Below are positions 12,248 to 15,097 of a stretch of DNA of 15,097 nucleotides, one piece after another. How positions within the stretch are numbered: the stretch's first letter is position 1; every line of letters starts with the position of its first letter. The translations under genes and the position numbers were made by a program. Source of the DNA: JAFKKS01 sp039808325. GTDB lineage: Bacteria > Pseudomonadota > Alphaproteobacteria > Rhizobiales > Xanthobacteraceae. Location: contig JBDHSU010000103.1 in NCBI GenBank assembly GCA_039808325.1, positions 1 through 15,097 of the forward strand. Reading direction: 5' to 3'. A model generated the notes under the pieces. It searched no databases. It was not told the origin of the DNA and saw only the letters and a program-made list of their open reading frames with translations.

Positions 12248-14392
12248 ATGGCCGACAGGATCACCGCCATTCTTGGAGACGAGATTCTCGATTCGCGCGG
12301 CTTCCCTACCCTGCGTGTCGAGGTACGCCTGCAGAGCGGCATCGTCGCTCACGCCTCGGTACCCTCCGGCGCCTCAACCGGAGAAGGAGAGGCCCACGAG
12401 CTACGCGACGGAGATCCGCAACGCTATGCCGGCCGCGGTGTGCTCAGAGCCATCGCCAATCTTGCGGAAATTGCACGCACCCTGCGTGATGAGGACCCGA
12501 CCGACCAAGCGAAAATAGACGGACTCGTCATTGAGGCGGACGGCACGGAAACAAAGTCGCGCTTGGGCGCGAATGCGATTGTGGGGACCTCCATGGCCGT
12601 GGCACGCGCCGCCGCTCAAGCCGTCGGAAAGCCGCTCTACGTCTATCTCTCATCGAACGAAAACCATCGCATCCCTGTTCCGATGATGAACGTCATCAAT
12701 GGCGGACGGCACGCGGCGAACTCGCTGGACTTCCAGGAATTCATGATCGTTCCGCACAGTGCCCCCTCGTTTCGCGAGGCGCTGCGCTGGGGAGCCGAGA
12801 CGTACCATGCCTTGCATGCGCTTCTGGCGGAAAAAGACCTGTCCGTGGGTGTGGGAGACGAGGGCGGATTCGCGCCTAATCTTGATAAGAACGAAGACGC
12901 TTGCGCATTGATCGTCGAGGCGATCCAACGCGCGGGATTCATTCCCGGCGAACAGATCGCGCTGGCGCTGGATCCGGCGGCGTCGTCATTTTCAACCGGC
13001 ACAGACGGATACAACCTCTCAAAATCCGGCGCGGGAAAGAAAACCGGCGCGGAACTCCAAAAACTTTACGCCGATTGGGTGGAACGGTTTCCCATTGTGT
13101 CGATCGAAGACGGGTTCGGCGAGCACGATTGGAACGCCTTTCAGGCTCAAACCGCGGAGCTTGGCCGCTCGATCCAAATCGTTGGCGATGATCTTTACGT
13201 GACGAATCCGAAACTGATCGCTCGCGGGATCGCTGGAAAGGTGACCAACGCGGTTCTAATCAAGCTCAATCAGATCGGAACGGTCACGGAGACGATCGCC
13301 GCAATCCAAGCCTGCCGCTCGGCCGGTTGGAACTACATCATCTCCCATCGCTCCGGCGAAACCGACGATGCCTTTATCGCCGATTTTGCCGTCGCCATGG
13401 GCGGGGGGCAGATCAAGGCCGGAGCGCCATGCCGTGGCGAGCGCCTCGCGAAATACAACCGTCTTCTGGAAATAGAGCGAGAGGCCTCCAACAAAGCGTT
13501 CTACGTATCGCCCTTCGTCCATGCGCCAGCGGCCAGCGCGAAGTCGGTAAGCGCGACAGATGAAGTGACCATGGGCCGTGAGGTGGTCGCAATCATCGAA
13601 GAGGCGGCGTCGGCGCGTCGATGCTTGATCGTCGCGGAGCGCGCGGCGCGACTCGTAAGCTCTCTCTCGCTCTCAGCGCTCCATATCCGTGTCGACCCGA
13701 TGACCCTGATCGCTGCCGCTGAAGAGATCGATGTTCAGCTCTTGCGGGAATTGAGAGAAGGAACCGCACAGGAACGGCTCATGCACGCGCGTCGTGTCTT
13801 TGAATCATGGGCGGCGACCCTCACGGGAGCGAAGGTGCGATGGCTGGAGCACGTCGGAGACATCAAATCGTCGATGATTGCCGAGGCGCAAGACGCCGCT
13901 CTCGTCGTCATCGCCCAGCCCCACAATCTGGACTCAGCGGATGCTCTCCATGCGGCGATCTTCAGCTCCGGCCGCCCGATATTGTTCGTTCCGACCAGCG
14001 GCGACTTACCGCCAACCCTGGGAGACCACATGGTCATCGCGTGGAAGCCACTCACCCAAGCACGGAATGCCGTAATGCGGACCTTGCCTTGGCTGCATGC
14101 GGCCAAGCGCGTCACGATCCTGTCCATAGACGACGAATCGGAGCCGAGCCAGGATTGCGCGGAGGTTCTCGAGCTTCTTGGTTCGCATGGCGCATTCGCG
14201 AGCGTGAGGCACGTGCGCACCGAGAAGGGACAGCACATCGCAGCCCGCCTTCTCTCCGAAGCCGAGGCGATCGCCGCTGACTCGATCGTCATGGGAGCTT
14301 TTCGCTTCGGTCAAGTCTTTGAATCGATCTTTGGCGGCGTGACACATGAGGTACTGCATGGAACGCGGCTACCTGTTTTCATGGCGCATTAA
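12248..14392 (+). CDS. eno: Enolase fused to two universal-stress-protein domains
   Basis: A 714-residue protein. Residues 1 to about 425 are a complete enolase (2-phosphoglycerate to phosphoenolpyruvate, glycolysis). Visible parts are EILDSRGFPT, the mobile loop SGASTG (40-45), His155, Glu164 in QEFMI, Glu205 in GDEGGFAP, Mg ligands Asp242, Glu287 and Asp314, catalytic Lys339, His367-Arg-Ser, and Lys390 in GQIKAGAP. Residues about 440-583 (first USP-like unit, ending SGRPILFVPT) and about 594-714 (second, ending in the typical VMGAFRFGQVFESIFGGVTH with VLHGTRLPVFMAH) are universal-stress-protein domains in tandem. Ordinary enolases end near 430 residues. Fluoride with phosphate and Mg2+ inhibits enolase, so a riboswitch-induced copy makes sense. 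The role of the USP half is unknown. It may be a second enolase beside a housekeeping one, which cannot be seen here. Confidence 0.93.
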   Translation: MADRITAILGDEILDSRGFPTLRVEVRLQSGIVAHASVPSGASTGEGEAHELRDGDPQRYAGRGVLRAIANLAEIARTLRDEDPTDQAKIDGLVIEADGTETKSRLGANAIVGTSMAVARAAAQAVGKPLYVYLSSNENHRIPVPMMNVINGGRHAANSLDFQEFMIVPHSAPSFREALRWGAETYHALHALLAEKDLSVGVGDEGGFAPNLDKNEDACALIVEAIQRAGFIPGEQIALALDPAASSFSTGTDGYNLSKSGAGKKTGAELQKLYADWVERFPIVSIEDGFGEHDWNAFQAQTAELGRSIQIVGDDLYVTNPKLIARGIAGKVTNAVLIKLNQIGTVTETIAAIQACRSAGWNYIISHRSGETDDAFIADFAVAMGGGQIKAGAPCRGERLAKYNRLLEIEREASNKAFYVSPFVHAPAASAKSVSATDEVTMGREVVAIIEEAASARRCLIVAERAARLVSSLSLSALHIRVDPMTLIAAAEEIDVQLLRELREGTAQERLMHARRVFESWAATLTGAKVRWLEHVGDIKSSMIAEAQDAALVVIAQPHNLDSADALHAAIFSSGRPILFVPTSGDLPPTLGDHMVIAWKPLTQARNAVMRTLPWLHAAKRVTILSIDDESEPSQDCAEVLELLGSHGAFASVRHVRTEKGQHIAARLLSEAEAIAADSIVMGAFRFGQVFESIFGGVTHEVLHGTRLPVFMAH

Positions 14393-14445
14393 GTATTGCG
14401 CCACGACATTGTCGGCAGTCCCTATGCAGGATCGACGAACGGCCC

Positions 14446-14468
14446 AAAAACCCTCCCGACAATGGGAG
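14446..14468 (-). terminator. Intrinsic terminator for the minus-strand dynamin-like gene
   Basis: Read on the minus strand, CTCCC-ATTGTC-GGGAG forms a five-base perfect stem, followed by GG and TTTTT. It lies about 90 bases after the stop of the minus-strand gene at 14556. On the plus strand the same stem has no T-run after it, so it is weaker for the enolase transcript. Confidence 0.5.
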
Positions 14469-14555
14469 TAGCGGCGAGCAACAGATGCCCGTAGCCGAAA
14501 GGCCGATCGCTTTATAAACGGCCTCCTGCATCTCGAGAGCAGGTCCACAGCGGCG

Positions 14556-15097
14556 TCAGAGGGTTCGCGCTTGTTGCTCCAGCTCCTCACGGAGTTCCGC
14601 CAACCGCATTGCGTTCCGGCGAGCGTCCATCAGAGCGGACTCGAGAGAACGATCTTTCATAAGGCGGCGCTCGCGTGTCTTTCTCAAGAGGTCTTGCGTC
14701 GAGTTGATACTCATCTCAATCGCGGCGCGAGACGCTGCCAACAGGCGCCGAAAGGAATCATCGATATTCTGCCGCATCGTCCATTGCAGATCGGAGATAT
14801 TTTTTCTGAGAGCGTTGACGACAGCCTCATGAAAACGCCTTCGTCGGCGCCGACGCCGCCATCGGGGCGGAAGAAGGCGCGCCAAACCGTCGGCCGTCAG
14901 AGAACTCAAACTATCGACCGGCCAATCTTTAACCCAATGGGGTTCGCGTTTTATTTGAAACCACTCGTCGGGCACTATGGACGGTACAGCGACGTTGAAC
15001 AAGGCGCCCGCGGCCTCGCGGACACGGTTGGCGAGAGCATAATAGCGCTGCTCCTGAACTTCGACCGCGGCGGCGAGTTCTGCTTCCATCGTCGTCG
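14556..15097 (-). CDS. Dynamin-like protein, C-terminal part (cut by window edge)
   Basis: The frame is open to the window edge. An ATG at 15087-15089 exists, but the codons before it are open, so the gene probably starts outside. About 180 residues are visible. They resemble the C-terminal helical (stalk) region of bacterial dynamin-family GTPases: ELAAAVEVQEQRYYALANRV, a PRW-RRRRRRRR-FHEAVVNALRKN stretch, DLQWTMRQNIDDSFRRLLAA and a final coiled-coil-like LAELREELEQQAR. The RNxxxLxWxxxQNIDDxFRR pattern is what I recognise. The GTPase domain would be in the missing part, so no nucleotide motif can be checked. An uninterrupted eight-arginine run is unusual. It converges with the enolase gene, and no functional link to fluoride is evident. 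Confidence 0.5.
   Translation of the reverse strand, partial: TTMEAELAAAVEVQEQRYYALANRVREAAGALFNVAVPSIVPDEWFQIKREPHWVKDWPVDSLSSLTADGLARLLPPRWRRRRRRRRFHEAVVNALRKNISDLQWTMRQNIDDSFRRLLAASRAAIEMSINSTQDLLRKTRERRLMKDRSLESALMDARRNAMRLAELREELEQQARTL

Noticed and set aside
2146..14522. Shared TTATAAACGGC at 2146-2156 and near 14512
   Set aside because: Many 11-base matches are expected by chance in 15 kb, and the surroundings at the right-hand copy show no aptamer.
1..15097. tRNA, rRNA, CRISPR array, insertion sequence, replication origin
   Set aside because: I saw no cloverleaf, no regularly spaced repeats, no transposase motif with terminal repeats and no iterons by eye; a covariance scan would be needed to exclude small RNAs fully.

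Overview
The window is GC-rich, closely packed bacterial DNA. Protein style, codon use and gene content suggest an alphaproteobacterium, probably of the Hyphomicrobiales/Rhizobiales type. This is an inference; the sequence contains no taxonomic marker such as rRNA.

Layout. Positions 1-1640 (minus strand) hold two decayed gene remnants, an isoprenylcysteine-methyltransferase-like membrane protein and a LysR-type regulator, followed by an intact two-gene unit (DUF211 protein plus a VIT/CCC1-like membrane protein). A divergent HIT-family hydrolase lies at 1691-2107. A fluoride (crcB-motif) riboswitch at 2154-2200 then opens a long co-directional operon that runs to 11971. It encodes a six-gene membrane complex related to hydrogenase-4/formate hydrogenlyase and complex I (HyfC, HyfE, HyfF, HyfG, a fused HyfH-HyfI, HyfB), then the fluoride channel CrcB/Fluc, a DUF190 protein, a putative helix-turn-helix protein and a HEAT-repeat-like protein. 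A sigma70-type promoter and a second fluoride riboswitch (12067-12110) precede an enolase fused to two universal-stress-protein domains (12248-14392). The right edge carries a minus-strand terminator and the C-terminal part of a dynamin-like protein that runs off the window.

How it fits together. The island looks like a fluoride-stress regulon. CrcB exports F-. Enolase is a classical fluoride-inhibited enzyme, so a fluoride-induced copy would compensate. The Hyf-like complex keeps its proton-channel subunits and Fe-S ligands, but its large subunit has lost all four cysteines that bind the NiFe centre, so it should not be a hydrogenase. It resembles the energy-converting-hydrogenase-related (Ehr) class. 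Fluoride enters cells as HF, which carries a proton in, and F- exit through CrcB depends on membrane potential. A fluoride-induced, redox-driven proton pump would address both problems. This coupling is an inference, and the complex's electron donor and acceptor are unknown.

Most notable points: a whole Ehr-like complex under a fluoride riboswitch in the same operon as crcB; the ferredoxin-NuoB fusion; the enolase-USP-USP fusion behind a second aptamer; and two unfamiliar genes at the end of the fluoride operon.
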